This document shows positions 44,382-53,159 of a DNA stretch of 64,000 nt, piece after piece. The translations under genes were made by a program, and so were the position numbers. How positions within the stretch are numbered: the stretch's first letter is position 1; each line of letters starts with the position of its first letter. The notes beneath the pieces were generated by a model. It did not search any database. It was not told the DNA's origin and worked only from the letters and a program-made list of their open reading frames with translations. Source of the stretch: Carnobacterium sp. 17-4. GTDB taxonomy: Bacteria > Bacillota > Bacilli > Lactobacillales > Carnobacteriaceae. The stretch covers positions 470,501-534,500 of the forward strand of contig NC_015391.1 of NCBI RefSeq assembly GCF_000195575.1, given 5' to 3'.

Positions 44382-45086
44382 ATGACCAATAAAATCATTG
44401 AAATACACCAATTGGAGAAAACCTTTACGACACATCATCTAGATAAGACGATGACTGCTGTTGAAGGAATCTCTTTCAGCCTGGAAAAAGGAGGTTTTGT
44501 AGGAGTTGTCGGTAAGAGTGGAAGTGGTAAGTCAACTATCATCAAATGCATTTATAGAACGTATCTACCTCAAAACGGACAGATCTTTTATGATTCAGAA
44601 TCTTTCGGGAAAATTGATTTAGCATCAGCGTCAGAACGTGAAATTATCCAATTGCGTAAAAATGAAATTGGCTATGTTTCTCAATTTTTAAGTGTTATGC
44701 CGCGAACGACTACATTGGAATTAGTCGAGCAGAGTCTCTTAGAAACAGGAGTGGACCAAGCGACAGCAACAAAACGTGCAAAAGAAGCACTGCAGCATTT
44801 TGATATCGCTGAAGAACTCTGGGACAGTTATCCAGTCACATTTTCTGGTGGTGAAAAATTACGGTTGAACATCGCTCGAGCAACAGTGAAAAATCCACGT
44901 TTACTGCTTTTGGATGAACCAACTGCCAGTCTTGATAACGAATCAAAGCAAAAAGTTCGTGAAGTTATCCAAAAATTGAAAAATGAAGGTACGACTATGA
45001 TCGGTATTTTTCACGATTTAGAATTCATGGATGGTTTGTGTGATTACACTTACCACATGCAAGACCGGAGAATGGAGATGAACTAA
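44382..45086 (+). CDS. phnL: C-P lyase accessory ATPase PhnL
   Basis: 234 residues, ABC ATPase without membrane domain. Walker A GKSGSGKST (about 39-47), signature FSGGEKLRLN, Walker B LLLLDEPTASLD, switch IFHDLE. The YVSQFLSVMPRTTTLE segment is PhnL-typical. PhnL binds PhnK on the core complex in E. coli. AGGAGGAAG upstream; the next gene (PHP) begins directly after its stop. Confidence 0.92.
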   Translation: MTNKIIEIHQLEKTFTTHHLDKTMTAVEGISFSLEKGGFVGVVGKSGSGKSTIIKCIYRTYLPQNGQIFYDSESFGKIDLASASEREIIQLRKNEIGYVSQFLSVMPRTTTLELVEQSLLETGVDQATATKRAKEALQHFDIAEELWDSYPVTFSGGEKLRLNIARATVKNPRLLLLDEPTASLDNESKQKVREVIQKLKNEGTTMIGIFHDLEFMDGLCDYTYHMQDRRMEMN

Positions 45087-45899
45087 ATGAAAGCAGACTT
45101 ACATGTTCATAGTGAATTTTCGGATGGTTATGACAGTATTGAAACAGTTTTAGATTTAGCGCAACAAAATGGCATTGAGATGATTAGTTTTGTTGATCAT
45201 GATACAACGGCTACTTACCCTGCAGCGAAAGAAGCTGGAGAAAAGCGTGGAATAACCGTTGTTCCAGGTATTGAAATATCCTCTTATGATTTCAAACGTA
45301 GTCGAAAAGTGCATATTCTAGGGTATAACTATCGGTACCCCACGCATCATATCAATGAATTATGCAATGAATTATTAGAAAGAAGAAACAATCATTCTTG
45401 GCTACAATTAGAGACTCTTATTGACAATGGCTATGAGGTTCATACCAGCAAGCTGAAAAAATCAAAGGATGATTTTTCGACACTTTACAAGCAGCATATT
45501 ATGGAATCATTGACTAATGAGGCATATGAATCAGCTGAATATAAAACACTCTACCAAAAGCTTTTTAAAAGAGACGGCATCTGTGCAGGAGATATTGAAT
45601 ATATTGATGCTATCTTGGCTGTCCGTGCGATCAAGGCAGATGGCGGATTCCCGGTTCTTGCGCACCCGGGACAACTTGATTCATATGATATTGTGCCTAA
45701 ACTGGTTGAAAATGGCTTGGCAGGAATTGAAATTTATCATCCAGACCATACTGAAGAAGATCACAAAAAAGTGCGCGAAATAGCTAAAGAATTCAACTTG
45801 TTTTTGACCGGAGGATCCGATTACCATGGGAACTATTGGATTCCAATAACTGTCGGACAATGTTTAACACCAGAAAGAAGTCTTCTTCATTTAAAGTAA
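45087..45899 (+). CDS. PHP-domain phosphoesterase (cyclic phosphate dihydrolase-like)
   Basis: 270 residues, PHP fold with metal ligands visible: DLHVHSEFSDG (His6, His8, Asp13), FVDHD, PGIEIS, HILGY, AHPGQ and GGSDYHG. In Eggerthella lenta a phn-linked PHP enzyme hydrolyses both ester bonds of 5-phosphoribosyl 1,2-cyclic phosphate. Position between phnL and phnD and the absence of phnP and phnN here suggest the same role: turning the PhnJ product into ribose 5-phosphate and phosphate. The exact substrate is inferred. Its stop is followed by about 110 bases and the phnD promoter. Confidence 0.82.
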   Translation: MKADLHVHSEFSDGYDSIETVLDLAQQNGIEMISFVDHDTTATYPAAKEAGEKRGITVVPGIEISSYDFKRSRKVHILGYNYRYPTHHINELCNELLERRNNHSWLQLETLIDNGYEVHTSKLKKSKDDFSTLYKQHIMESLTNEAYESAEYKTLYQKLFKRDGICAGDIEYIDAILAVRAIKADGGFPVLAHPGQLDSYDIVPKLVENGLAGIEIYHPDHTEEDHKKVREIAKEFNLFLTGGSDYHGNYWIPITVGQCLTPERSLLHLK

Positions 45900-45927
45900 A
45901 CTCCTTAACCTATTATTGACAAGAAGT

Positions 45928-45979
45928 TATACAAAAACTAACGGGTAATTTACATTCAAATGCTAAGTTTAACTATGTA
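45928..45979 (+). promoter_or_regulatory. Possible PhoP-type promoter of phnD-phnC-phnE-phnE
   Basis: TATACA (45928), CTAACG (45938) and TTTACA (45949) stand about 10-11 bases apart, with a -10-like TATGTA at 45974-45979. The pattern is weaker than before phnG and ugpC. It would let phosphonate uptake be transcribed separately from the lyase genes. Confidence 0.4.
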
Positions 45980-46009
45980 AGAAAAAACAATAAAAATTTG
46001 GAGGCTATC

Positions 46010-47068
46010 ATGAAAAACGTATTTTCAAAATTCGCAGTATTATCAATGAGTGCATTAGTATTAGCAGCATGTGGAAACAGTGGTTCAGCGACAACAGATT
46101 CAGGAACAGCATCAACTGAAGACTACTCAGACAAACTCACGATGGTATGGTACCCAAATGAATCAGGAAGCGATATGGAAAAATCCCGTGAAGTGATCGG
46201 CAATTACATTGAAGAAGCAACAGGCAAAGAAGTGGAGCATCAATTGACAACGGATTATGCTATTGCAATTGAAGCTATCGCAAGTGGACAAGCGAACTTA
46301 GCCTTTATGGGAGCTCAAGGTTACGTAGAAGCTAACGAAAAAAATGAAAATGTTCTTCCACTAGTTGTTCCATCTGGTGAATCTGGAACATTAGAAGATG
46401 CTATTTATTACAGCTGGATCAACGTTAAAAAAGGCAACGAAGATCAATACAGTGATGGCAATGGAGGCTATTCCATTGAAAACATTAAAGACAAACGTTT
46501 CTCATTTGTCTCAAATTCATCGACATCTGGATTTGTTGTGCCAACGTCGGGTATCGTTGAAGCTTTCCCAGATGAAAATCTGACACAAGAAGCTTTAATG
46601 GAAGGTGGAGAAGATAAGTTTTTCAGCGAAGTTCTATTTGGAGGATCTCACCAAGGTTCAGCTGTTAATTTAATAAGTGACCGCGCAGATGTTGCAGCAT
46701 TCTGTGACACTTGTGTAGCGAATTATGTAGAACCGGTTGAAGGAGAACAAAATGAAGTTGGAACAACGTATGCAGTAAGAGAAGATGCAGCAGATCCATT
46801 TAGTGGATTAGCAGGCCAAAAATTTGTCTCAATTGCTGTTACACCTGTTTTGAACGCTCCAATGGTAATCAACAATGATGTAACTTCACCAGAAGATCAA
46901 GCTGCATTGAAAGAAATCTTCACAAGTGAAGAAATGAATAATGATTCCGGAATCTGGAAAGATCCAGAATCTGAAGATAGTGCTTTGTTTGAAAAAGAAG
47001 GAGACTCACAATTCATCCCTGCAGAAGATGCTTGGTTTGATCCAATCCGCGAATTATCAGAAAACTAA
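46010..47068 (+). CDS. phnD: Phosphonate ABC transporter substrate-binding lipoprotein PhnD
   Basis: 352 residues from the ATG at 46010; the TTG at 45998 lies inside the ribosome-binding site TTGGAGGC. Lipobox LVLAAC (Cys about 21). PhnD-type ligand-binding elements MVWYPNESGSD, IASGQANLAFMGAQGYV, FVSNSSTSGFVVPT (phosphate-clamping Ser/Thr) and GSHQGSAVNL are present. It captures phosphonates outside the cell for PhnC/PhnE. Starts the import half of the locus. Confidence 0.92.
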   Translation: MKNVFSKFAVLSMSALVLAACGNSGSATTDSGTASTEDYSDKLTMVWYPNESGSDMEKSREVIGNYIEEATGKEVEHQLTTDYAIAIEAIASGQANLAFMGAQGYVEANEKNENVLPLVVPSGESGTLEDAIYYSWINVKKGNEDQYSDGNGGYSIENIKDKRFSFVSNSSTSGFVVPTSGIVEAFPDENLTQEALMEGGEDKFFSEVLFGGSHQGSAVNLISDRADVAAFCDTCVANYVEPVEGEQNEVGTTYAVREDAADPFSGLAGQKFVSIAVTPVLNAPMVINNDVTSPEDQAALKEIFTSEEMNNDSGIWKDPESEDSALFEKEGDSQFIPAEDAWFDPIRELSEN

Positions 47069-47096
47069 ACAATGAAACAGAAAAGGAGTTAAAAAA

Positions 47097-47870
47097 ATGA
47101 CCTTGCTAGAATTGACTGATGTATCTAAAGAGTATGTAAAAGGCAAGAAAGCATTGTCTGACGTCGACTTCTCAGTTGAAAAGGGAGAATTTATTTCAAT
47201 CATTGGGAAATCTGGCGCTGGGAAATCAACTCTCCTTCGCTGTATCAACCGTATGATTGAACCGTCCGATGGCATGATCAAGTTCGATGGTGTCGATACT
47301 GAAAAATTGAACAAAAAAAAATTGCGTGAATTAAGAAGACAAATAGGGATGATCTTTCAGCATTACAACTTAGTGAATCGATTAAGCGTTTTAGATAATA
47401 CAAGTCATGGACGACTTGGTTATACTGGTACGTTAAAAGGAATGTTTGGCATTTTTACAAATGAAGACAAAGAAAAAGCCATAACCATCTTAGATAAACT
47501 GGGACTTGAAGATCAAATTCATCAGCGCTGTGATCAACTGTCCGGTGGGCAAAAACAGCGGGTCGGTATTGCTCGCGCCTTGATTCAAAATCCTAAAATG
47601 ATCCTGTGTGATGAACCAATTGCTTCACTAGATCCAAGTTCTTCACGTGTTATCATGGAATATTTAAAAAATATCAATGAGACAATGGGAATCACCGTTA
47701 TTTGTAATCTTCACCAAGTAGATGTTGCGATGGCTTATTCAAAACGGATCATCGGTATGAGTAATGGCGAAGTTGTCTTCGATGGAACACCGGATCAATT
47801 AACACATGAAAAAGTTCACGAGATTTACGGTAGTGAAGCAGGAGAACTTATCACAGACATATCTGTTTAA
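47097..47870 (+). CDS. phnC: Phosphonate ABC transporter ATPase PhnC
   Basis: 257 residues. Walker A GKSGAGKST (about 38-46), LSGGQKQRVGIARAL, Walker B MILCDEPIASLDP, switch NLHQV. The QHYNLVNRLSVLDNTSHGRLG segment is characteristic of PhnC. It drives uptake by the two PhnE permeases. AAAAGGAG upstream; 28 bases after phnD and 15 before phnE. Confidence 0.94.
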   Translation: MTLLELTDVSKEYVKGKKALSDVDFSVEKGEFISIIGKSGAGKSTLLRCINRMIEPSDGMIKFDGVDTEKLNKKKLRELRRQIGMIFQHYNLVNRLSVLDNTSHGRLGYTGTLKGMFGIFTNEDKEKAITILDKLGLEDQIHQRCDQLSGGQKQRVGIARALIQNPKMILCDEPIASLDPSSSRVIMEYLKNINETMGITVICNLHQVDVAMAYSKRIIGMSNGEVVFDGTPDQLTHEKVHEIYGSEAGELITDISV

Positions 47871-47885
47871 GAAAAGGAGGATTAG

Positions 47886-48677
47886 ATGGAATTAACAACA
47901 AAAAGACCACAACCACGAGGATGGAAAACAACTATTACTTTCTTGATCCTTTTACTATTGGCTGTTGGTGCGACTATCCTGCTGGAATTCAATTATAGTG
48001 AAGCATTATTCGCCTTTCCCAATGCGGCAATGTGGATCATTCAAAATTTCTATCCAAATGCTGAGGCTTGGCTGAAGTTACCCAATATTGTAGAGAAATT
48101 AGTTGAGACTGTTTTGATGGCCATTGCTTCTGCTACAACAGCTAGTTTCTTTGCCTATATTTTCGCACTTTTCGGGGCTGAAGCGACGAAATTCAACTCT
48201 TTTCTTTCTTGGGCATCTAAGTTATTTGCCTCTTTTTTCCGAAACGTACCAGATATCGTTTGGTCGATGATTTTTCTCTTCTCATTTGGTATGAGCATTA
48301 TGACCGGATTTTTAGCTTTGTTTTTTGTAACATTTGGAATGATGAATCGTGCTTTTATTGAAACAATTGATGAAACATCCAGTGAATCTGTTGAAGCATT
48401 GACCGCAACTGGTGCAAACTGGTGGCAGATCGTCGGACAAGCCATCTTTCCCAATAGCATTTCTGGGGTTATTTCCTGGGTACTGTACAGTATTGAAAAT
48501 AATATTCGTAGTGCAACCTTGATTGGTATGCTTACAGGATCAGGAATTGGACACATCTTCAATCTCTATTATAAGAATCTTGATTATCATTCGTGTAGCT
48601 TGGTCGTCTTATGCATCATGGTAGTCGTACTGGTATTGGAAGGTATTTCCAATAGAGTAAGGAGGTCTATTCTATGA
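47886..48677 (+). CDS. phnE: Phosphonate ABC transporter permease PhnE (first)
   Basis: 263 residues with six predicted spans and the EAA loop VEALTATGANWWQIVGQAIFPNS typical of PhnE (quoted in short form as ALTATGANWWQ). The motif SFFRNVPDIVWSMIFLFSFG lines the channel. It forms a heterodimer with the second PhnE, whose gene starts 4 bases inside this one. Confidence 0.9.
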   Translation: MELTTKRPQPRGWKTTITFLILLLLAVGATILLEFNYSEALFAFPNAAMWIIQNFYPNAEAWLKLPNIVEKLVETVLMAIASATTASFFAYIFALFGAEATKFNSFLSWASKLFASFFRNVPDIVWSMIFLFSFGMSIMTGFLALFFVTFGMMNRAFIETIDETSSESVEALTATGANWWQIVGQAIFPNSISGVISWVLYSIENNIRSATLIGMLTGSGIGHIFNLYYKNLDYHSCSLVVLCIMVVVLVLEGISNRVRRSIL

Positions 48678-49546
48678 GTGAACGAGAGCTGCCACTAACG
48701 TTGAAAGATATAGAAGAAAAAAGAAAGGCTAAGTCAAAAGATTCATCTACTCAAAAAGTACAGAACCAAATGCATCCGATGCGCAATGTTTGGATTGTAT
48801 TAATTTTATTAGTACTCACTAGTATTTACGCATTCATGAGTTTTGACTACGGCAACATCAATTGGAGCGAAGCAATCGCTACGACCTTTGCGAATTTGAA
48901 AATCATTTTCTTGGAGGCAGATCTGACAACGATAACTCTTGGTGAAGCATTGATCCAAGTGTTGATCACTTTCGCGATTGCCTTCTTGACTACTTTATTT
49001 TCCGCTATTGTGTCGTTTTTCTTAGGATTATTTGCCGCTAAGAATCTTGGTGGGGGGAAAACGTCTACTATTATTAAAACCTTTGTGGCCCTTATTCGGT
49101 CCATTCCAACCGTAATGTGGGTTCTTATTTTTGCGATTGTTGCTGGATTAGGAAGTGTCGCAGCAGTAATCGGTATCTCATTCCACTCGTTAGGGTACCT
49201 GACAAAAATGTTCTCTGAGACATTTGAAGACATGGATGAAGGTGTCACTGAAGCGTTGAAAGCAACTGGAGCAAGTTGGTGGCAAATTATCTTTCAAGGT
49301 GTATTGCCAAGTACGATTCGTTCGTTAAGTGCATGGACATTCATGCGACTTGAGATCAATTACATCATAGCTTTGGGAATGGGAGCAGCTGCTGGAGCCG
49401 GAGGAATTGGTTTTAATCTGTTTATGTCTGGTAATTTCTATTACAACATGCATGAAGTAGGAGCAATTACATTCTTGATTCTCATTACTTGTGTCTTGTT
49501 GGAAGCTATTTCGGTAAAAGTTAAGAGAAGTTTAGTAACGAAGTAA
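48674..49546 (+). CDS. phnE: Phosphonate ABC transporter permease PhnE (second)
   Basis: 290 residues. A 40-residue hydrophilic N-terminus precedes six spans; RSIPTVMWVLIFAIVAGLGS and the EAA loop TEALKATGASWWQIIFQGVL are conserved with the first PhnE. The two paralogues differ in length and N-terminus, as in other Firmicutes PhnE pairs. Ends 21 bases before the thioredoxin-like gene. Confidence 0.9.
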   Translation: MSERELPLTLKDIEEKRKAKSKDSSTQKVQNQMHPMRNVWIVLILLVLTSIYAFMSFDYGNINWSEAIATTFANLKIIFLEADLTTITLGEALIQVLITFAIAFLTTLFSAIVSFFLGLFAAKNLGGGKTSTIIKTFVALIRSIPTVMWVLIFAIVAGLGSVAAVIGISFHSLGYLTKMFSETFEDMDEGVTEALKATGASWWQIIFQGVLPSTIRSLSAWTFMRLEINYIIALGMGAAAGAGGIGFNLFMSGNFYYNMHEVGAITFLILITCVLLEAISVKVKRSLVTK

Positions 49547-49567
49547 TCATTTAAGGAGAATCAATTA

Positions 49568-49969
49568 ATGAAAAAATACATGAAATGGTTGCTTGTATTT
49601 GGAGCACTTCTTGTTGTGTCTGGCTTAACTTATTTATCTGGTGATAGTTATAAAAGTGTGAATAATACTGATGACTACGAGGAAGTGATGGAACAAGATA
49701 CCGCCTATATTTACTTTGGTCGGGAAACGTGTAAGTATTGCAAAGCTTTCGAACCACTTTTGGAAAACGCCATAAATGATACGAGTGCAACCGTTTATTA
49801 CTATGACACCGATGAACACAATGGATCTGAGGATTTTCAAGACATCTTAGATGAGAATGAAGTTGTGACCGTTCCTAAATTAGTTAAGTTAGAAATGGGT
49901 GAAGTAGTCGATTATGTAGATCATACAGATTCTCAAGAATCAATTACAACACTATTGACTGCTAAATAA
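49568..49969 (+). CDS. Membrane-anchored thioredoxin-like protein
   Basis: 133 residues. An N-terminal hydrophobic anchor (KYMKWLLVFGALLVVSGLTY) and an extracytoplasmic thioredoxin fold with Cys-Lys-Tyr-Cys near 56-59 (YIYFGRETCKYCKAF), plus a cis-Pro at VTVPKLV. Similar to bacteriocin-accessory/PedC-type thiol proteins. It is placed 21 bases after phnE with AAGGAG, so it is probably part of the phosphonate transcript; a role in disulfide upkeep of surface proteins is the plain guess. Confidence 0.7.
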   Translation: MKKYMKWLLVFGALLVVSGLTYLSGDSYKSVNNTDDYEEVMEQDTAYIYFGRETCKYCKAFEPLLENAINDTSATVYYYDTDEHNGSEDFQDILDENEVVTVPKLVKLEMGEVVDYVDHTDSQESITTLLTAK

Positions 49970-49974
49970 AAAAT

Positions 49975-50021
49975 GAGGTCCTTGATGATTCGATTTGCAT
50001 TGAATTATCAAAGGCTTTTTG
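49975..50021 (+). terminator. Terminator at the end of the phn locus
   Basis: GGTCCTTGAT-ATTC pairs with GAAT-ATCAAAGG (one or two mismatches), followed by CTTTTT. Confidence 0.65.
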
Positions 50022-50139
50022 TATGTCTAGCTAAATGAAAAGGCTAATAAACTTATTTTGACTATTGACAGGTTTATAAACTATCTGTTATTATTTGTTT
50101 AAGATTAAGAAATAATGAATTTTTAATGATAGAAATAAA

Positions 50140-50440
50140 GACTTTGATAAGGAAAGTAAGTCAGAAAATAATTTTTAGAAAGCCCGGATGATGGAAATGG
50201 GTAATGATAGTTCTGATGGAAAATGGCCTTTGAGTCGAGCAGTCGAGTGAGAGTTTCTTTTAGACTGTTACGGTAAGCACCCGTTATCTGATGCATCAGT
50301 TTACGATTTTTCATTTGTGGGATTGTGTACTGAATAAGGTGGAAATAGCGATATTTTCATAAACTAAGGTGGTAACACGGAATTTAAATGTCCGTCCTTT
50401 CTAGTCGAAAGACTAAGATTGGGCGGGCATTTTTTTGTTG
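50140..50440 (+). promoter_or_regulatory. T-box leader upstream of the second oppA-like gene
   Basis: Stem I starts at GACT (50140) with the kink-turn TTGATAAGG opposite CCTTTGAGTC; AAAGTAAGTCAGAA gives the AGUA motif. The T-box core AAGGTGGTAACACGG is at 50366-50380 and the terminator AATGTCCGTCC ... GGGCGGGCATT with a T run ends near 50438. The specifier loop reads GGAAAATGG (50218-50226): ATG (50223-50225, Met) or AAT (Asn) fits, and Met is preferred by position before the purine. Uncharged tRNA should relieve termination and raise peptide-binding-protein synthesis. Confidence 0.88.
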
Positions 50441-50464
50441 TATAAATGAAAAGGGGGAATAGTA

Positions 50465-52111
50465 ATGAAGAAATGGACATTGGGGATAAGCATTGTATTG
50501 GCAACAGGATTATTGATTGGATGTGGTACACAAGCAGAAGGAAATAACGGCTCAGATACTTCAGCAACCACACAAACTGTACAAGAAACAGGCGTTGGCG
50601 TGAGTGCTGAAATCACGACATTAGATACCACTCAGGCTACTGATCGCAATACCTTCACCGTTATCGAGCAAATATTTGAAGGATTGTACCGTTTCAATGC
50701 TGAAGATGAGCTTGAACTAGCTCTTGCAGCAGAACCGGCCATTATCAGTGAGGATGGCTTAACTTATACATTTAAGTTAAGAGAAGATGCAAAATGGTCT
50801 AATGGCACACCTGTAACTGCAAATGATTTTGTTTACGCCTGGGGGAAAATGGTAAATCCAGAATCATTGTCACCGAACGCTTACTTATTTGAAAATATCA
50901 AAAATGGTTCTGAAATTGTTAAGGGAGAAAAAGAACTGAGTGAATTTGGCGTTTCAGCAGTGTCAGACTATGAATTAAAAGTGGAATTAGAAGTTCCCAG
51001 ACCTAATTTTTTGAGCCTATTAGCAATCGGGTGGTTCTTCCCACAAAATGAGGAGTTTGTGGAATCGCAAGGTGACAATTACGGACAAGATACGGATGCT
51101 ATCATTTATAATGGACCGTTTACGTTAGTTGATTGGAAAGATGGCGCTACTAGCTGGGCTTACGAAAGAAACGAATCCTATTATGACAAAGATCAAATTG
51201 CTTTGGACAGAGTGAATGTTACAGTGGTTAAAGAAGTATCTACCGGATTGAACCTCTATGAAACCGGTGAGTTGGATGTTGTTACATTAACAGGAGATTA
51301 CGCAAAACAATTTGAGAATGACGAAAATCTTGTCCGTAAACAAGAATTGGCTCTACAGTACTTAACTTACAATGCCGCAGAAAATAGTCCATTAAACAAT
51401 GAACATTTAAGAAAAGCAATTGCTTTATCTATTGATAGAAAAGAATTGACGGAAAATGTGCTTGAAGATGGATCAGAACCTCTAGGAGGTTTAATACCAC
51501 AAAAATTACTAACCAATCCTGAGACCAATGAAGATTTCCGTACAGACAATGGCTCTTTTAATGATTACGATGCTGAAAAAGCTAAAGCAGAATGGGCTCT
51601 GGCACAAGATAAATTAGGTAATATAGTAGAACTTGAATTATTGACAAACGATGATGCAACTTCTAAGAAAGTTGGTACCTATATCCAAAGTGAAGTTCAA
51701 GAACATCTCCCAGGGGTAACAGTCACCATTAGGAGTGTACCAAGTAACGTTGCCAAAACAGAACGAACTTCTGGCAATTATGACTTTTCAATAGCCGGAT
51801 GGATAGCTGGTGATTTAGATCCAACAGGTTTCTTTGTTTTATTGGAAACAGATAGTCCTTATAACTATGGTGCTTATCAAAATGATGAATACCAAGCTTT
51901 AATAGATGAAAGTAAGACAACGTATGCTAATGATTCTAAAGTAAGATACGCCAATTTTTTGGAAGCAGAAAAAATTCTGATGGATACTGCTGCTTTCCAA
52001 CCATTGTATCAACGTACAACGAACTACTTGCAACGCCCTACAGTCCAAGGATTGGAAAGTCATCTATTGGGATCTGACTTTACCTTCAGAAATGGCACGA
52101 TTACAGAGTAA
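50465..52111 (+). CDS. Oligopeptide ABC transporter substrate-binding lipoprotein (OppA-like), T-box controlled
   Basis: 548 residues. Lipobox LLIGC (Cys about 20), Ser/Thr linker, then family-5 binding fold with GLTYTFKLREDAKWSNGTPV, NDFVYAWGKMVNPE and FSIAGWIAGDLDP. It is similar in layout to the orphan OppA at 31180-32838 and likewise has no oppBCDF next to it. The T-box leader means its supply follows the charging of one tRNA species, so it probably scavenges peptides rich in that amino acid. Confidence 0.9.
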   Translation: MKKWTLGISIVLATGLLIGCGTQAEGNNGSDTSATTQTVQETGVGVSAEITTLDTTQATDRNTFTVIEQIFEGLYRFNAEDELELALAAEPAIISEDGLTYTFKLREDAKWSNGTPVTANDFVYAWGKMVNPESLSPNAYLFENIKNGSEIVKGEKELSEFGVSAVSDYELKVELEVPRPNFLSLLAIGWFFPQNEEFVESQGDNYGQDTDAIIYNGPFTLVDWKDGATSWAYERNESYYDKDQIALDRVNVTVVKEVSTGLNLYETGELDVVTLTGDYAKQFENDENLVRKQELALQYLTYNAAENSPLNNEHLRKAIALSIDRKELTENVLEDGSEPLGGLIPQKLLTNPETNEDFRTDNGSFNDYDAEKAKAEWALAQDKLGNIVELELLTNDDATSKKVGTYIQSEVQEHLPGVTVTIRSVPSNVAKTERTSGNYDFSIAGWIAGDLDPTGFFVLLETDSPYNYGAYQNDEYQALIDESKTTYANDSKVRYANFLEAEKILMDTAAFQPLYQRTTNYLQRPTVQGLESHLLGSDFTFRNGTITE

Positions 52112-52151
52112 TTAAAAGCAAACTAATCGGCTATTACCAAAGATAGGAAGT

Positions 52152-52233
52152 ATGAAAAAAACTTGTGCTTCAAACAGATTTTGGATTAGAAGATGGTGCT
52201 GTAACTCAAATTTTGCTATTTTTTAGAAAATGA
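52152..52233 (+). pseudogene. Fragment of a SAM hydrolase/adenosyltransferase (DUF62) gene
   Basis: After AGGAAGT, ATGAAAAAAACTTGTG (52152) is frameshifted; with one A fewer the frame reads MKKLVLQTDFGLEDGAV, the conserved N-terminus of DUF62 S-adenosylmethionine hydrolases (LQTDFGLxDGAV), then loses family similarity and stops at TGA (52231). So a start codon and about 20 codons remain from a gene of about 280 codons. The family call rests on the short LQTDFG signature. Confidence 0.55.
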
Positions 52234-52300
52234 GAAAGGTAGAGCCATAGAAAACTAGTTATTAAGCTAGGTTGGGACATAAGTCTCTTCCTTTATAATT

Positions 52301-52343
52301 AAAACCCGCAGAATTGCATAGAAAATGCAATTCTGCGGGTTTT
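52301..52343. terminator. Strong hairpin terminator
   Basis: AAAACCCGCAGAATTGCAT (52301-52319) and ATGCAATTCTGCGGGTTTT (52325-52343) form a 19-bp perfect stem, with A and T ends on both strands. Preceded by GGTTGGGACATAAGTC, a phrase that often marks dispersed intergenic repeat elements in Lactobacillales (recollection, not checked). Confidence 0.75.
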
Positions 52344-52495
52344 AGTTGTTAGTTGTCCAAAAAAGCATACTCTTTACTTTAAGATAAAAAAACGATAAAT
52401 ATACTAGTAAGAGGTGTTCTTAATAGTGTATCAACTATACAGTAACAAATTTACTTGCCGCTTAAATTGATTGCAATCATTTGACAGTACTTTCT

Positions 52496-53158
52496 TTAGA
52501 TTGTTTCTGAATCTTTCAATCTGTAGGCACCATGGAAAATAGGTCCAACAAATTCATTAAAACGAAAGCCATGCTCAATAGCAGCGGTAACAAAGTCCTT
52601 AGCCTTGAAGATAGCTTCTTTTTCGGATAGCCCAGTTGCTAGTCCAGCTGTGATTGCAGCAGCAAAAGTGCACCCAGCTCCATGGTTGTAAGCAGGATGG
52701 ATTTTTTTTGTTTCAAGGGTGGTTAATTTTCCTAGTCCTGAAAAGATACCAGCTTCAATAAGATTTGGAGTTGCCACATCCGCAAGAGGCAATAGATATT
52801 TTTGAATGGCTTCTGCCGTTTCGGGATTTAATAATTCGTCTTCTCCTTTACATGCTAGAACAGGGTCAATAACAACTTTAGGGAAGTGATAAGCAGAAAT
52901 TGTGTTGTCTACAAGTTCAACAATTTCCACTGAACCAAGCATACTTGTTTTCATAGCGGCAATTTTAGTATCTCCTGCCAGAATAGTTTTTAATTGTTCT
53001 TCCACAACTGAAATTGGCAGAGTAGTAACATTATGCTTCCAATCATTATCCGGATCCATGGTAGCAATAGTAGTCAAAGCTACCATGCCATAAGTGCTAT
53101 ATTCTGAGAAGGTTTTTAGGTCTGCCGCTAGTCCAGCACCGCCGCTGGCATCGCTGCC
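52496..53158 (-). pseudogene. Decayed pyridoxine/HMP kinase (PdxK/ThiD-like)
   Basis: The minus frame reads GSDASGGAGLAADLKTFSEY (beginning about 53158), then GMVALTTIATMDPDNDW, a sugar-kinase core, and NHGAGCTFAAAITAGLA before the stop at 52496. Two lesions are evident: the first 10 or so codons with the start are gone, and about 45 codons are missing between SGLGKLTTLE and YNHGAGCT, where intact ThiD/PdxK has the ATP-binding lobe. The remainder has no frameshift. Upstream of the truncation the DNA is M20 peptidase sequence on the other strand. Confidence 0.75.
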
Positions 53159-53159
53159 T

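Noticed and set aside
52434-52441. CTATACAG, half of the MerR operator sequence
   Set aside because: Single half site in a pseudogene region with no palindrome or promoter; expected by chance.
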